DNA of 47,948 nucleotides, taken from Sphingomonadales bacterium (GTDB lineage: Bacteria > Pseudomonadota > Alphaproteobacteria > Sphingomonadales > Sphingomonadaceae). The notes under the pieces are model-generated. The model made no database searches, was not told the DNA's origin, and saw only the letters and a program-made list of their open reading frames with translations. The DNA is taken from NCBI GenBank assembly GCA_028870315.1, contig JAGWPW010000107.1:1-47948 (forward strand). The letters run 5' to 3'. Of this stretch, positions 1-9,408 are shown in pieces; position 1 is the stretch's first letter, and the number at the start of each line of letters is the position of its first letter. A program made the translations under genes and the position numbers.

Positions 1-1065
1 GCGCGCGGCAGCGGCGGCACCTTCCTGGTCATCGCCGACCAGCCTTGCAGCCGCGAGCGCTGGCAGCTTTTCGCCGAGCAGCTCGCCGAATGTGTCGCCC
101 GGCCGATCGCGCGCGGCCGCGAGGCGCTGCGCCTGTCGCCGCGGCTGGCGCTGCTGCGCGCGCTGGCCGGGGACAGCGCCGATTCGGTGCTCGATCGCCT
201 GGCGCATTCGCTCGATCTCGCCAGGCGCGGCGCTGCGCGGCGCACGGTCTGGGCCGATGGCGAGGTGACGCGCGTCGGGCGCAGCGCCGCGCAGCTCGAC
301 GCCGACCTGCTGCGCGCGATCGACGGCAACGAGATCGAAGTGGTGTTCCAGCCGCAATTCGCCTGCGGCCCGGCCGGTCGCTTCGACCGGCTGAGCGGCG
401 CCGAGGCGCTGGCGCGATGGAACCATCCGCGGCTCGGCCGGATCGGCGCGGGCGCGCTGTTCACCATCGCCGAGCGCTGCGATCATGTGCTGCCGCTGTC
501 GCGCCACATCGCCCGGCTGGCGCTGGCCGAGGCGGCGCGCTGGCCGCAGGACCTGCGCCTGTCGCTCAACGTCACTCCGCTCGATCTTGCCGCCGCGGGC
601 TTCGCCGCCGAACTCGGCGCGGCGCTGGCGCAAGCCGGTTTCGCCGCCGACCGGCTGACGCTGGAAGTGACCGAGCAGGCACTGCTGGCCGATCTGCCGC
701 AGGTCGCGCGGGCTCTGGGGGCGCTGGCCGAGGCCGGCATGCGGATCGCGCTCGACGATTTCGGCGCCGGCTTCTGCAACTTCCGCTATCTGAAGCTGCT
801 GCCGCTGCATACGCTCAAGCTCGACCGTTCGATGGTCGATAATATCGTCGAGGATGCGCGTGATCTCGCGGTGCTGCGCGCGATCCTCGCCATGGCCGGC
901 GCGCTCGACCTCGCGGTGATCGCAGAAGGGGTCGAGACCGAGGCACAGGCCGCGGTGCTGTCGCGCGAGGGCTGCGGGCTCATCCAGGGCTTCCTGCGCG
1001 CGCCGCCGCTCGATGCGCAGGATTTCCTGCACCTCGCGCAGGATCGCCCGATACCGGCGAACTGA
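1..1065 (+). CDS. GGDEF-EAL protein, C-terminal part (cyclic-di-GMP phosphodiesterase), 5' truncated by window edge
   Basis: The frame is open from base 1 and stops at TGA 1063-1065, so the start lies outside the window. The first residues read ARGSGGTFLVI, the position where a diguanylate cyclase has its GGDEF loop. The loop is not GGDEF, so this domain is probably inactive or a GTP sensor. The rest is a full EAL domain: the EAL signature in GAEALARWNHP, the metal-binding Asn in LSLNVTP, Glu in LEVTEQ, the DDFGAG loop, Lys in LKLDRS, Glu in IAEGVET and Gln in LIQGF. All residues needed for hydrolysis of cyclic di-GMP to pGpG appear present, so I expect an active phosphodiesterase. Sensor domains upstream cannot be seen. 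The next gene is convergent, 20 bases away. Confidence 0.93.
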   Translation, partial: ARGSGGTFLVIADQPCSRERWQLFAEQLAECVARPIARGREALRLSPRLALLRALAGDSADSVLDRLAHSLDLARRGAARRTVWADGEVTRVGRSAAQLDADLLRAIDGNEIEVVFQPQFACGPAGRFDRLSGAEALARWNHPRLGRIGAGALFTIAERCDHVLPLSRHIARLALAEAARWPQDLRLSLNVTPLDLAAAGFAAELGAALAQAGFAADRLTLEVTEQALLADLPQVARALGALAEAGMRIALDDFGAGFCNFRYLKLLPLHTLKLDRSMVDNIVEDARDLAVLRAILAMAGALDLAVIAEGVETEAQAAVLSREGCGLIQGFLRAPPLDAQDFLHLAQDRPIPAN

Positions 1066-1085
1066 CGCCGCCGGTCCGGCAGGGT

Positions 1086-2060
1086 TCAGATCAGCGCCTT
1101 CAGATCCGCCTCGGGCCGCGCGCCGTAATGGGCGATGATCTCGCCCGCGCAGACCGCGCCGCGCCGCAGGCATTCGTCAAGCGGCGCGCCCGCGACATGG
1201 CCATGCAGGAAACCGGCGGCGAAGAGATCGCCCGCGCCGGTGGTATCGACGACCCGCGCGACCGGCGCCGCTGGCACCTCGGCGCGTCCCCTGCCGGCGA
1301 GCGCCACCGCGCCTTCAGGGCCGCGGGTCACCACCAGCACCGGGACGCGCGGCGCCAGCCGGGCGATGCCCGCCTCGAAATCGTCGCAGCCGGTCATCGC
1401 CGCGAGCTCGGCCTGGTTGGCAAAGAGGATGTCGATCGCGCGATCGTCGACAAGCGCGTGGAAATCGCCGCCATGGCGGGCGATGACAAAGGCGTCGGAC
1501 AGGCTGAAGGCGACCTTGCGGCCAGCGCCGCGCGCTGCCGCGATCGCCTGGCGCATGGCATGGCGCGGCTCCTCGGGGTCCCAGAGATAGCCTTCGAGAT
1601 ACAGCACCGCGGCATCCGCGATCATCGCCGCATCGAGCGCAGCGGCGGGCAGGAATTGCGAGGCGCCGAGAAAGGTGTTCATCGTGCGCTGCCCGTCGGG
1701 GGTGACGAAGATCAGGCAGCGCGCGGTCGAAGGCCCGCCTTCGCGCGGCGGGGTGGCAAAGGTGATGCCGGCGGCGCGGATGTCATGCGCGAAAACCTCG
1801 CCGAGCTGGTCCTGCGCGACCTGGCCGATGAAGCCGCAGCCGCTGCCGAGCGCGGCGAGCCCGGCGAGCGTGTTCGCCGCCGATCCGCCCGAAATCTCGC
1901 GCGCCGGACCCATCGCATCATAGAGATGATGCGCGCGGTCCATGTCGATCAGCGTCATCGCCCCCTTGGCCATGGCAAGCTGCGCGATCAGCGCGTCTTC
2001 GCAAGGCGCCATGACATCGACGATGGCATTACCGATGGCGACGACATCATAGCGGGGCAT
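1086..2060 (-). CDS. PfkB-family sugar/nucleoside kinase (adenosine kinase-like)
   Basis: 324 residues, a normal length for the ribokinase/PfkB family. The N-terminus MPRYDVVAIGNAIVD is typical of the alphaproteobacterial adenosine kinase group. The substrate-site signature GGSAANTLAGLAALG lies near residue 56, and the C-terminal signature DTTGAGDLFAAGF carries the catalytic base Asp278 and the anion hole. The enzyme phosphorylates a sugar or nucleoside 5'-hydroxyl with ATP in the cytoplasm. Adenosine is the likely substrate by family resemblance, but the sequence does not prove it. The frame stays open upstream of 2060 for another 135 codons, but that part is antisense to the lipoprotein gene and unlike the family, so I place the start at ATG 2058-2060. 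It is divergent from the lipoprotein gene at 2205. Confidence 0.92.
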   Translation of the reverse strand: MPRYDVVAIGNAIVDVMAPCEDALIAQLAMAKGAMTLIDMDRAHHLYDAMGPAREISGGSAANTLAGLAALGSGCGFIGQVAQDQLGEVFAHDIRAAGITFATPPREGGPSTARCLIFVTPDGQRTMNTFLGASQFLPAAALDAAMIADAAVLYLEGYLWDPEEPRHAMRQAIAAARGAGRKVAFSLSDAFVIARHGGDFHALVDDRAIDILFANQAELAAMTGCDDFEAGIARLAPRVPVLVVTRGPEGAVALAGRGRAEVPAAPVARVVDTTGAGDLFAAGFLHGHVAGAPLDECLRRGAVCAGEIIAHYGARPEADLKALI

Positions 2061-2204
2061 GGCGAACCTTTTACCAGGGGGATGCGGCGGCGCCTCTAAA
2101 ACATCTCGCAAAAAAGGGGGAGAGGAGATTTGCGCGCGACAGGCCGCGCGGCTCGGGCGCGGGCTGGCGTTGACAGCGCGGGTGCGGGCGGGAAAGGCGG
2201 GCGC

Positions 2205-2612
2205 ATGCGTCGCCTCGCACTTCTCCTCCCCGGCCTGTGCGGCCTGCTTGCCGCCTGCGGCGGCCCCGCCGCCGTCACCTCCGCGCCGCCGCCGCGCCGC
2301 TATGCCGCGCCGCCGCCGCCGCTGCGCCGGCTGGCGCCGGGCACTGTCCATTTCCAGAACCTGCCCGGGCTCGAAGGCGTGATCGGCGCGACCGAACCGC
2401 GGCTCGTCGCGCAATTCGGCCCGCCGCGGCTCGATGTCATCGAAGGCGATGCGCGCAAGCTGCAATTCACCGGCGTGCCCTGCGTGCTCGACATCTATCT
2501 CTATCCCGCCGCGCCCGGCGCCGAGCCGCAGGCGGCCTATGTCGATGCCCGGCGCACCGACGGGCGCGACGTCGATCGCGCCGCCTGCGTCGCGGCGCTG
2601 AAGCGGCGCTGA
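2205..2612 (+). CDS. small predicted lipoprotein
   Basis: 135 residues starting MRRLALLLPGLCGLLAACGG. This is a short basic n-region, a hydrophobic stretch and a lipobox LAAC at residues 15-18, so I expect signal peptidase II cleavage and lipidation. A proline- and arginine-rich linker follows to about residue 45, then a compact domain (FQNLPGLEGV, then FGPPRLDVIEGD) with two further cysteines. Small lipoproteins with a similar layout are common in sphingomonads, and I do not recognise a named function. The frame is open 25 codons upstream, but the signal peptide defines the start at ATG 2205. The gene ends 15 bases before the predicted promoter of the SUF operon. Confidence 0.8.
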   Translation: MRRLALLLPGLCGLLAACGGPAAVTSAPPPRRYAAPPPPLRRLAPGTVHFQNLPGLEGVIGATEPRLVAQFGPPRLDVIEGDARKLQFTGVPCVLDIYLYPAAPGAEPQAAYVDARRTDGRDVDRAACVAALKRR

Positions 2613-2627
2613 CGCCCGCGGCGGGGG

Positions 2628-2656
2628 TTGCGCGGCTGGTCCTTCGCCCCTATCTG
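2628..2656 (+). promoter_or_regulatory. candidate sigma-70-type promoter of the SUF operon
   Basis: TTGCGC (2628-2633) and TATCTG (2651-2656) are separated by exactly 17 bases, 42 bases upstream of the Rrf2 regulator start. Each hexamer matches four of six consensus bases. A lower-GC stretch (2661-2684, with AACGAATCGCTCTGATTTAG) follows and is where an Rrf2 repressor could bind. No confident operator palindrome is visible. Confidence 0.45.
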
Positions 2657-2698
2657 CAAACCGGAACGAATCGCTCTGATTTAGGAACCCGCCCGCGC

Positions 2699-3111
2699 AT
2701 GCGCCTTTCGAGCATGGCCGATTACGCCGTCGTCGTCATGGCCGCCGCCGCGCGCCATTGCGGCGGCGCGCGGGTCAATGCCGGGCAGCTCGCCATCGAA
2801 ACCGGCGTGCCTGTGCCCACCGTGCAGAAGCTCGTCAGCCGGCTGGTCGCCGCGGGGCTGCTGCGTTCGGTGCGCGGGGTGGGCGGCGGGCTGAAGCTGG
2901 CGCGGCCGGCGGCGGCGATCACGCTGGCCGATATCGTCGAGGCGGTCGAAGGCCCGATCGCGCTTGCCAGCTGCGCCGAGCATGGCCGGCACGACTGCAC
3001 GCTGGAGGCGGCCTGCGCGGTGCGCCCGCAATGGCCGCAGGTCAATGCCGCGGTGCGTGGCGCGCTGGCGCAGGTCTCGCTGATGCAACTTTCGACGGCC
3101 GAGGTGGTGCC

Positions 3112-3115
<4 letters not shown>
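2699..3115 (+). CDS. Rrf2-family SUF operon regulator
   Basis: 138 residues starting [18 protein letters not shown], the winged-helix N-terminus of the Rrf2/IscR family. The recognition helix region reads [13 protein letters not shown] and the wing [11 protein letters not shown]. Three cysteines, C92, C100 and C106, lie where IscR-type proteins bind an iron-sulfur cluster. The spacing here is C-x7-C-x5-C, slightly longer than the first gap in E. coli IscR. As the first gene of the operon it probably senses cluster status and controls transcription of sufBCDSTA. The TGA overlaps the ATG of sufB (ATGA, 3112-3115), so the two are translationally coupled. It matches the family usually called the SUF system Fe-S cluster assembly regulator. 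Confidence 0.93.
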
Positions 3116-4593
<1,478 letters not shown>

Positions 4594-4696
4594 GGGTTGC
4601 CGCACTCATCGGCGTGACTTGCTTTTTTATTACTAATTTGTTTGGCAACGGCCATATTACTCTGACGGCGACCGAATTAACTTGTGGAACTGAATA
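4594..4696 (+). other. AT-rich spacer between sufB and sufC
   Basis: All other junctions in this operon overlap by one or four bases, but here 103 bases separate the genes. The stretch 4620-4690 is markedly AT-rich (GCTTTTTTATTACTAATTTG), unlike the flanking coding sequence. Short arms GTTGCC and GGCAAC at either side could pair weakly. I see no convincing promoter hexamers and no open frame. It may hold an internal regulatory or RNA-processing site, or be a remnant of inserted DNA. Confidence 0.4.
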
Positions 4697-5440
4697 ATGC
4701 TCAAAATTCATAATCTCCACGCCACCGTTGCCGACAAGCCCATCCTCAAGGGCCTGTCGCTCACGATCAACGCGGGCGAAATCCACGCGATCATGGGCCC
4801 CAATGGTGCGGGAAAATCGACGCTGGGCTATACGCTCGCCGGCCGGCCGGGCTATGAGGTGACCGAGGGAGCGGCGCAGCTGAACGGCGTCGATCTGCTT
4901 GCGCTTGCCCCGCACGAACGCGCCGCTGCCGGGCTGTTCCTCGGCTTTCAGTATCCGGTCGAGATTCCCGGGGTCTCCTTCCTGCAATTCCTGCGCGAGG
5001 CGGCGAATGCCCAGCGCCTGGGCCGGGGCGAGCCCACGCTTTCGGGCGGCGCGTTCCTCAAGCTTGCGCGCGAGAAGGCGGCGCTGCTCCAGATGGACAT
5101 GGAAATGCTCAAGCGGCCGGTGAACGTCGGCTTTTCGGGCGGCGAGAAGAAGCGCGCCGAGATGGTGCAGATGGGCATCCTCGATCCCGCGCTCGCCATC
5201 CTCGACGAGACCGACAGCGGGCTCGACATCGATGCGCTGCGCATCTGCGGCGAGGGCATCAACGCGATCATGCGGCGGCCCGACAAGGCGGTGCTGCTCA
5301 TCACCCATTACCAGCGGCTGCTCGATGTTGTGCGGCCCGATTTCGTCCATGTGCTGTCGGGCGGGCGGATCGTGCGCAGCGGCGGGCCGGAACTGGCGCT
5401 CGAACTCGAAGAGCAGGGCTATGAGGCGGTGGCCGCATGA
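4697..5440 (+). CDS. sufC: Fe-S cluster assembly ATPase SufC
   Basis: 247 residues, normal for SufC, the soluble ABC-type ATPase that drives conformational change in the SufBCD scaffold. Visible motifs are Walker A GPNGAGKST (34-42), the SufC-type Q-loop region FLGFQYPVEIPG, the signature FSGGEKKRAEM, Walker B AILDETDSGLD and the H-loop ITHYQRLL. The Glu-Thr-Asp-Ser-Gly-Leu sequence after Walker B is diagnostic of SufC against transport ABC proteins. It starts after the AT-rich spacer, and its stop overlaps the sufD start in an ATGA at 5437-5440. Confidence 0.98.
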   Translation: MLKIHNLHATVADKPILKGLSLTINAGEIHAIMGPNGAGKSTLGYTLAGRPGYEVTEGAAQLNGVDLLALAPHERAAAGLFLGFQYPVEIPGVSFLQFLREAANAQRLGRGEPTLSGGAFLKLAREKAALLQMDMEMLKRPVNVGFSGGEKKRAEMVQMGILDPALAILDETDSGLDIDALRICGEGINAIMRRPDKAVLLITHYQRLLDVVRPDFVHVLSGGRIVRSGGPELALELEEQGYEAVAA

Positions 5441-6171
5441 ACGCGCTCGCGCTCCCCACGCGGCATGACGAGGCGTACCGCTATTCGGACCTCGATGCGC
5501 TGGCGGGCGTGTGGCCGGTCGCGCGCGAGGTGCTGCGCGTGCCGGCGGGCGAGGCGGCGGCGCGCGCGATCGTGATTTCGGGCGAAGCGGCGGTCGCGCG
5601 GCATCTGCTCGTCGATCTTGCGCCCGGCGCCACCTGCGATCTCAGCCTGCTCAACCTTGCCGAACGCTTCGGACGCATCGCCGTCGAAGTGCGGCTCGAC
5701 GCCGGCGCCCGCTTCACGCTTGGGGCTGCGCAGATCGGCGGCGGGGAAGCGACGCTGGAGATCGTCACCGAGGTGACGCATGCCGCACCCGATGCGGTGA
5801 GCCGCCAGACGCTGCGCTCGGTCCTCGCCGGCGCCGCCACCGGCAGCTACCTCGGCAAGGTGGTGGTGGCGCGCGGGGCGAACGGCACCGATGCCGCGCA
5901 ATCGGTGCGCGCCATGCTGCTCTCCCGCGGCGCCACGGCGAACGCCAAGCCCGAGCTCGAGATCGAGGCCGACGATGTCAAATGCGCGCATGGCTGCGCG
6001 GTCGGCGAACTCGATGCGGGCGCGCTGTTCTATCTCGCCTCGCGCGGGCTGCCGCCGGCTTCGGCGAAGCGGCTGATGCTCCAGGCCTTCCTTGCCGAGG
6101 CTTTCGCCGGCGCGGCCGAGGAGGAGGCGCTGTCGGGCAAGGCGCTCGAACGGCTGGAGGCGCTGCTGTGA
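5437..6171 (+). CDS. sufD: Fe-S cluster assembly protein SufD
   Basis: 244 residues. SufD is the SufB paralogue that completes the SufB-SufC2-SufD complex and helps iron acquisition. The C-terminal half carries the family pattern: SYLGKVVVARGANGTDAAQ, a SRGATANAKPELEIEADDV stretch, then the conserved histidine in KCAHGCAVGELD and LFYLASRGLP. At 244 residues it is much shorter than E. coli SufD (about 420). The reduced N-terminal domain is common in alphaproteobacteria, so I do not read it as damage. It overlaps sufC by four bases, and its TGA overlaps the GTG start of sufS at 6168. Confidence 0.95.
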   Translation: MNALALPTRHDEAYRYSDLDALAGVWPVAREVLRVPAGEAAARAIVISGEAAVARHLLVDLAPGATCDLSLLNLAERFGRIAVEVRLDAGARFTLGAAQIGGGEATLEIVTEVTHAAPDAVSRQTLRSVLAGAATGSYLGKVVVARGANGTDAAQSVRAMLLSRGATANAKPELEIEADDVKCAHGCAVGELDAGALFYLASRGLPPASAKRLMLQAFLAEAFAGAAEEEALSGKALERLEALL

Positions 6172-7382
6172 GCACGGCAACGCTCAACCGGCTGCGCGGC
6201 GATTTCCCCGGCCTTGTCACCGCCGAGGGCAAGGTCTGGCACTATCTCGACAGCGGCGCCACCGCGCAGAAGCCGCGAAGCGTGATCGACGCGATGAGCC
6301 GCGCGCTCGGCCCCGATTACGCGACGGTGCATCGCGGCGTCTACGCGCGCTCGGCCGAGATGACGCTCGCCTATGAGGCGGCGCGGCGGCGGGTTGCCAC
6401 CTTCATCGGCGGCGCGGCGGACGAGCTGGTCTTCACCCGCGGCGCGACCGAGGCAATCAACCTTGTCGCGCAGAGCTGGGGCGCGGCCACCCTCGGGCCG
6501 GGCGATCGCATCCTGCTCTCGGTGCTCGAACATCACTCGAACATCGTCCCGTGGCAGCTTTTGCAGGCGCGCGCCGGCTTTGCCATCGACGTCTGCCCGC
6601 TGACCGCCGAGGGCTGCATCGACCTTGATGCCGCCGAAGCGATGCTGACGCGCGCGCACAAGCTTGTCGCCTTCGCGCATGTCTCGAATGTGCTGGGCTC
6701 GGTGCTCGATGCCGCGCGCGCGGCACGGCTGGCGCATGGCGTCGGCGCGAAGCTGCTGCTCGACGGCTGCCAGGCGGTGCCGCGGCTGCCGGTCGATGTT
6801 GCCGCGCTCGGCTGCGATTTCTACGCCTTTTCGGCGCACAAGCTCTATGGCCCGACCGGCATCGGCGCGCTGTGGGCGCGCGGTGAAATCCTCGATGCGA
6901 TGCCGCCCTGGCAGGGCGGCGGGGCGATGATCGACCGGGTCGATTTCGCCGGCACGAGCTATGCCCCGGCGCCGCAGCGCTTCGAGGCGGGAACCCCGGC
7001 GATCACCGAGGCGATCGCGCTTGCCGCCGCGATCGATTATGTCGAGGCGATCGGGCGCGAGGCGATCTGCGCGCATGAAGCGGCGCTGACCCGGCGCTTG
7101 CGCGATGGCCTGCGCGCGACCAACCGCATCACCCTGTTCGGCCCCGAGGATTCGGCGGGCATCGTCAGCTTCGCGATGGACGGGGTGCATCCGCACGACC
7201 TCGGCACCATATTGGACGAGGAGAATGTCGCGATCCGCGCCGGGCATCATTGCGCGCAGCCGCTGATGGCGCATCTCGGCGTGTCCGCGACCGCACGGGC
7301 GAGCTTCGGGCTCTACAATGACGAAAGCGACATCGCCGCGCTGCTGCGCGGGATCGAGCGCACCAGGAGAATATTCGGATGA
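6168..7382 (+). CDS. sufS: cysteine desulfurase SufS
   Basis: 404 residues of a class II cysteine desulfurase, a PLP enzyme that takes sulfur from cysteine and holds it as a persulfide for cluster assembly. Key sites are HRGVYARSAEMT, TEAINLVA, EHHSNIVPW, the cofactor-binding DGCQAVPR, the Schiff-base lysine in FSAHKLYGPTG, and the persulfide cysteine in RAGHHCAQPLM. I chose GTG 6168 as the start because it overlaps the sufD stop (GTGA), as at the other junctions, and gives the expected family N-terminus LRGDFPGL. No sufE or sufU partner gene follows in the operon. The sulfur acceptor is either encoded elsewhere or bypassed. Confidence 0.97.
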   Translation: MSTATLNRLRGDFPGLVTAEGKVWHYLDSGATAQKPRSVIDAMSRALGPDYATVHRGVYARSAEMTLAYEAARRRVATFIGGAADELVFTRGATEAINLVAQSWGAATLGPGDRILLSVLEHHSNIVPWQLLQARAGFAIDVCPLTAEGCIDLDAAEAMLTRAHKLVAFAHVSNVLGSVLDAARAARLAHGVGAKLLLDGCQAVPRLPVDVAALGCDFYAFSAHKLYGPTGIGALWARGEILDAMPPWQGGGAMIDRVDFAGTSYAPAPQRFEAGTPAITEAIALAAAIDYVEAIGREAICAHEAALTRRLRDGLRATNRITLFGPEDSAGIVSFAMDGVHPHDLGTILDEENVAIRAGHHCAQPLMAHLGVSATARASFGLYNDESDIAALLRGIERTRRIFG

Positions 7383-7858
7383 GCGAGGACAATCGCGCCT
7401 TTTCGGTTGAAGAGGTCGAAAGCGTCGCGGTGCCGCCGCGCGCGCGGGTCACGGATGCGGGTGAATCGCCAAGCGCCCGGCTGGAGCGCAAGAAGGACTA
7501 TCTCGAAGGCTTTCTGGCCGCGCAACCGCAGGGCATCGCGGCGGGCGAGCCGGGCGGGGCGCTCTATGAAGCGGTGATCGCGGCGCTGCGCGAGATCTTC
7601 GACCCGGAAATCCCGGTCAACATCTATGATCTCGGCCTGATCTATGGTGTCGAGGCGAGCGTGGACGGCGATGTCGTCATCACCATGACGCTGACCACCC
7701 CGCATTGCCCGGTTGCCGAATCGATGCCGGGCGAGGTCGAGCTGCGCGTCGGCAGCGTGCCGGGGGTGCGCGATGCCGAGGTCAACCTCGTCTGGGATCC
7801 GCCCTGGGATCCCGCCAGGATGAGCGATGAAGCCCGGCTCGAACTGGGGATGCTGTGA
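7379..7858 (+). CDS. sufT: SufT family Fe-S assembly protein (MIP18/DUF59)
   Basis: 159 residues. The C-terminal two thirds is a MIP18/DUF59 domain with EIFDPEIPVNIYDLGLIYG and the conserved cysteine in TTPHCPVAESMPGEVE, then VWDPPWDPARMSDEAR. The N-terminal 60 residues are charged and low in complexity, as in other alphaproteobacterial SufT proteins. SufT is an accessory factor for cluster maturation or delivery, mainly under iron limitation or high demand. Its ATG overlaps the sufS stop (ATGA), and its own TGA touches the sufA ATG. The placement between sufS and sufA supports the call. Confidence 0.92.
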   Translation: MSEDNRAFSVEEVESVAVPPRARVTDAGESPSARLERKKDYLEGFLAAQPQGIAAGEPGGALYEAVIAALREIFDPEIPVNIYDLGLIYGVEASVDGDVVITMTLTTPHCPVAESMPGEVELRVGSVPGVRDAEVNLVWDPPWDPARMSDEARLELGML

Positions 7859-8217
7859 TGGCGACGACCACCACGCGCCGTCCCCGCCCCGCGGCGGTGA
7901 CGCTCACCACCCAAGCCGAGGCGCGCATCGCCGCGCTGATGGCCGATGCCCCCGCCGGCACGATCGGCGTCAGGCTCTCGACCCCGCGGCGCGGCTGCTC
8001 GGGGCTTGCCTATTCGGTCGATTACGTCGCCACCGCCGATCCGCGCGACGAGCGCATCGAGACCCCGGGCGGCAGCTTCTTCATCGACGCGGCCTCGGTG
8101 CTCTATCTCGTCGGCAGCACGATGGACTGGCGCGAGGATGATTTCACCGCCGGCTTCGTCTTCGCCAACCCCAATGCCAAGGGCAGCTGCGGCTGCGGGG
8201 AAAGCTTCACGGTGTGA
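7858..8217 (+). CDS. sufA: A-type Fe-S carrier SufA/IscA
   Basis: 119 residues. A-type carriers accept clusters from the SUF scaffold and deliver them to target enzymes. The three cluster-ligand cysteines are present: C47 in RRGCSGLAY, and C111 and C113 in SCGCGESF close to the C-terminus. Two adjacent start codons are possible, GTG 7855 and ATG 7858. I prefer ATG, which overlaps the sufT stop as TGATG. It is the last gene of the operon and is followed at once by a strong hairpin. Confidence 0.94.
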   Translation: MATTTTRRPRPAAVTLTTQAEARIAALMADAPAGTIGVRLSTPRRGCSGLAYSVDYVATADPRDERIETPGGSFFIDAASVLYLVGSTMDWREDDFTAGFVFANPNAKGSCGCGESFTV

Positions 8218-8222
8218 CGCAG

Positions 8223-8262
8223 CGCGGGTGACGATCCCGATTCATCGGGGCCGTCACCCGCG
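8223..8262 (+). terminator. hairpin at the end of the SUF operon
   Basis: A perfect 11-bp inverted repeat, CGCGGGTGACG (8223-8233) and CGTCACCCGCG (8252-8262), encloses a second nested stem (CCCGA 8236-8240 with TCGGG 8245-8249). It lies 5 bases after the sufA stop and 23 bases before the stop of the convergent gene at 8286, so it can serve both strands. There is no U-tract on either side, so termination may be inefficient or factor-assisted. Confidence 0.6.
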
Positions 8263-8285
8263 ATCATTCAAGGGTTCGGCCCGGT

Positions 8286-8999
8286 TCAGGCTATCGCGCG
8301 CAGCCCGACGCGGCGGTGTCGCAGCCCGGCGCCGACGGCGGCAAAACCGGCGATCAGCATCACCCAGCTCGCCGGTTCGGGCACGGCCGGTGCCGCGGTT
8401 TCAACCACCGCGACATTGTCGATCCCGATATAATTCTGTGCGAGATTGCCGAGCAGCGAAATCACCGTGCTGCTCCCGGTCGCGGTGAAGGCAAGCGATT
8501 CCTGCTGCCACAGGTTGGGCTGGTTGCCGGGGTTTGACGAAACGAACGACTGGCTGATTCCGCCCGCCGAGGCCAGCACGCCGTCCTGCACCCCGAAGGT
8601 GGTGGAGCTGCCAAGATCGAATGTCAGCAGATATTGCGCGCCGACGGTGGTGGCGATGGTCTGCTGAACCCCGCCGCCGCCACCCGGGGTGTAGCCGGTC
8701 AGATCGAGAAAGTAGGACCCGCCGCCGGGGTTGGGGCTGGCGGTCAGCCCGAAGGGGTTCAACGGCCCGATCCAGGCAATGGTTGTGTTGCCAATAACCG
8801 TCCAGCCCGGAATCGAGGTCGAATCGCCGGGGCTGACCGTCTCGGTGTTCTGGCCGGTATTGTCGATGAAAATGGTTGTATCCTCGAAGCTGCCATTGGC
8901 CAGCAGACTGGCGTGAGCGGCGGTCGCGCCGACGGCGCACAGCGCCGCGGTGCAAAGCGGTAGCATCAGCCGGGCAAGTTTTTTGGAAGAAATAGTCAT
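8286..8999 (-). CDS. exported protein with PEPxxW C-terminal sorting signal
   Basis: 237 residues. There is an N-terminal signal peptide (MTISSKKLARLMLPLC to about AHAS), then a beta-rich domain beginning LLANGSFEDT with IPGWTV, SYFLDLTGY, GVQQTIATTVG and YIGIDNVAVV. That is the general pattern of secreted carbohydrate-binding jelly-roll domains such as DUF642. The C-terminus is a full sorting tag: VPEPASW, a hydrophobic helix, then a basic RHRRVGLR cluster. Such tags are linked to exosortase-like sorting and exopolysaccharide in sphingomonads. A good SD (AAGGA) and promoter precede it. The start at 8999 fits the signal peptide, and the longer open frame upstream runs through AT-rich promoter DNA. 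The function is unknown beyond likely surface display. Confidence 0.85.
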   Translation of the reverse strand: MTISSKKLARLMLPLCTAALCAVGATAAHASLLANGSFEDTTIFIDNTGQNTETVSPGDSTSIPGWTVIGNTTIAWIGPLNPFGLTASPNPGGGSYFLDLTGYTPGGGGGVQQTIATTVGAQYLLTFDLGSSTTFGVQDGVLASAGGISQSFVSSNPGNQPNLWQQESLAFTATGSSTVISLLGNLAQNYIGIDNVAVVETAAPAVPEPASWVMLIAGFAAVGAGLRHRRVGLRAIA

Positions 9000-9057
9000 G
9001 CTACCATCCTTCGCGATTTCAATTATTTTCAATAAAGCAAAAATAGTGCCAATAAAA

Positions 9058-9086
9058 ATTAAAAAACGAATCCAGTAATTTGTCAA
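9058..9086 (-). promoter_or_regulatory. sigma-70-type promoter for the PEPxxW gene
   Basis: Reading the minus strand, TTGACA (9081-9086, a perfect -35) is followed after exactly 17 bases by TTTAAT (9058-9063), in a very AT-rich stretch. About 58 bases separate it from the start codon at 8999, and an AAGGA Shine-Dalgarno precedes the ATG. It is the clearest promoter in the window. Confidence 0.72.
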
Positions 9087-9146
9087 TACGGCTTTTTCGG
9101 ACTGTAAACGGGAGTGACAGTTTGCCGGGGGCACAGGCGTGCGGCT

Positions 9147-9407
9147 GGGGCTGACCTCGCGTGGATCGAAGCGTTGGCGGCGGAATGGGGACGATACGGC
9201 ATCCGCGCCAATGCGATCATGCCGGGCAGTATCGCTACCGGCGCCGGCGCGCCGCGCGCCGATGCCCCGCCCGCAGCGATGCTGGCACGCACCCCGCTCG
9301 GCCGGCTGGGTACCAGCGCCGAGGTTGCCGGGGCCGCGGTGTTCCTGCTGTCGGCCGAGGCAAGCTATGGCACTGGCCAGAATGTCAGCGTCAACGGCGG
9401 GCGAATC
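9147..9407 (+). pseudogene. C-terminal remnant of a short-chain dehydrogenase/reductase
   Basis: The open frame around 9114-9647 contains about 87 residues typical of the C-terminal third of classical SDR enzymes: EALAAEWGRYGIRANAIMPG, then TPLGRLGTSAEVAGAAVFL, then the final TGQNVSVNGG. The Rossmann glycine motif and the catalytic Ser-Tyr-Lys residues are absent, because the sequence upstream of 9147 is unrelated. The last residues are replaced by the palindromic repeat at 9409. It is therefore a decayed gene fragment, not a functional enzyme. The frame continuing to 9647 past the repeat is not SDR-like. Confidence 0.8.
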
Positions 9408-9408
9408 T

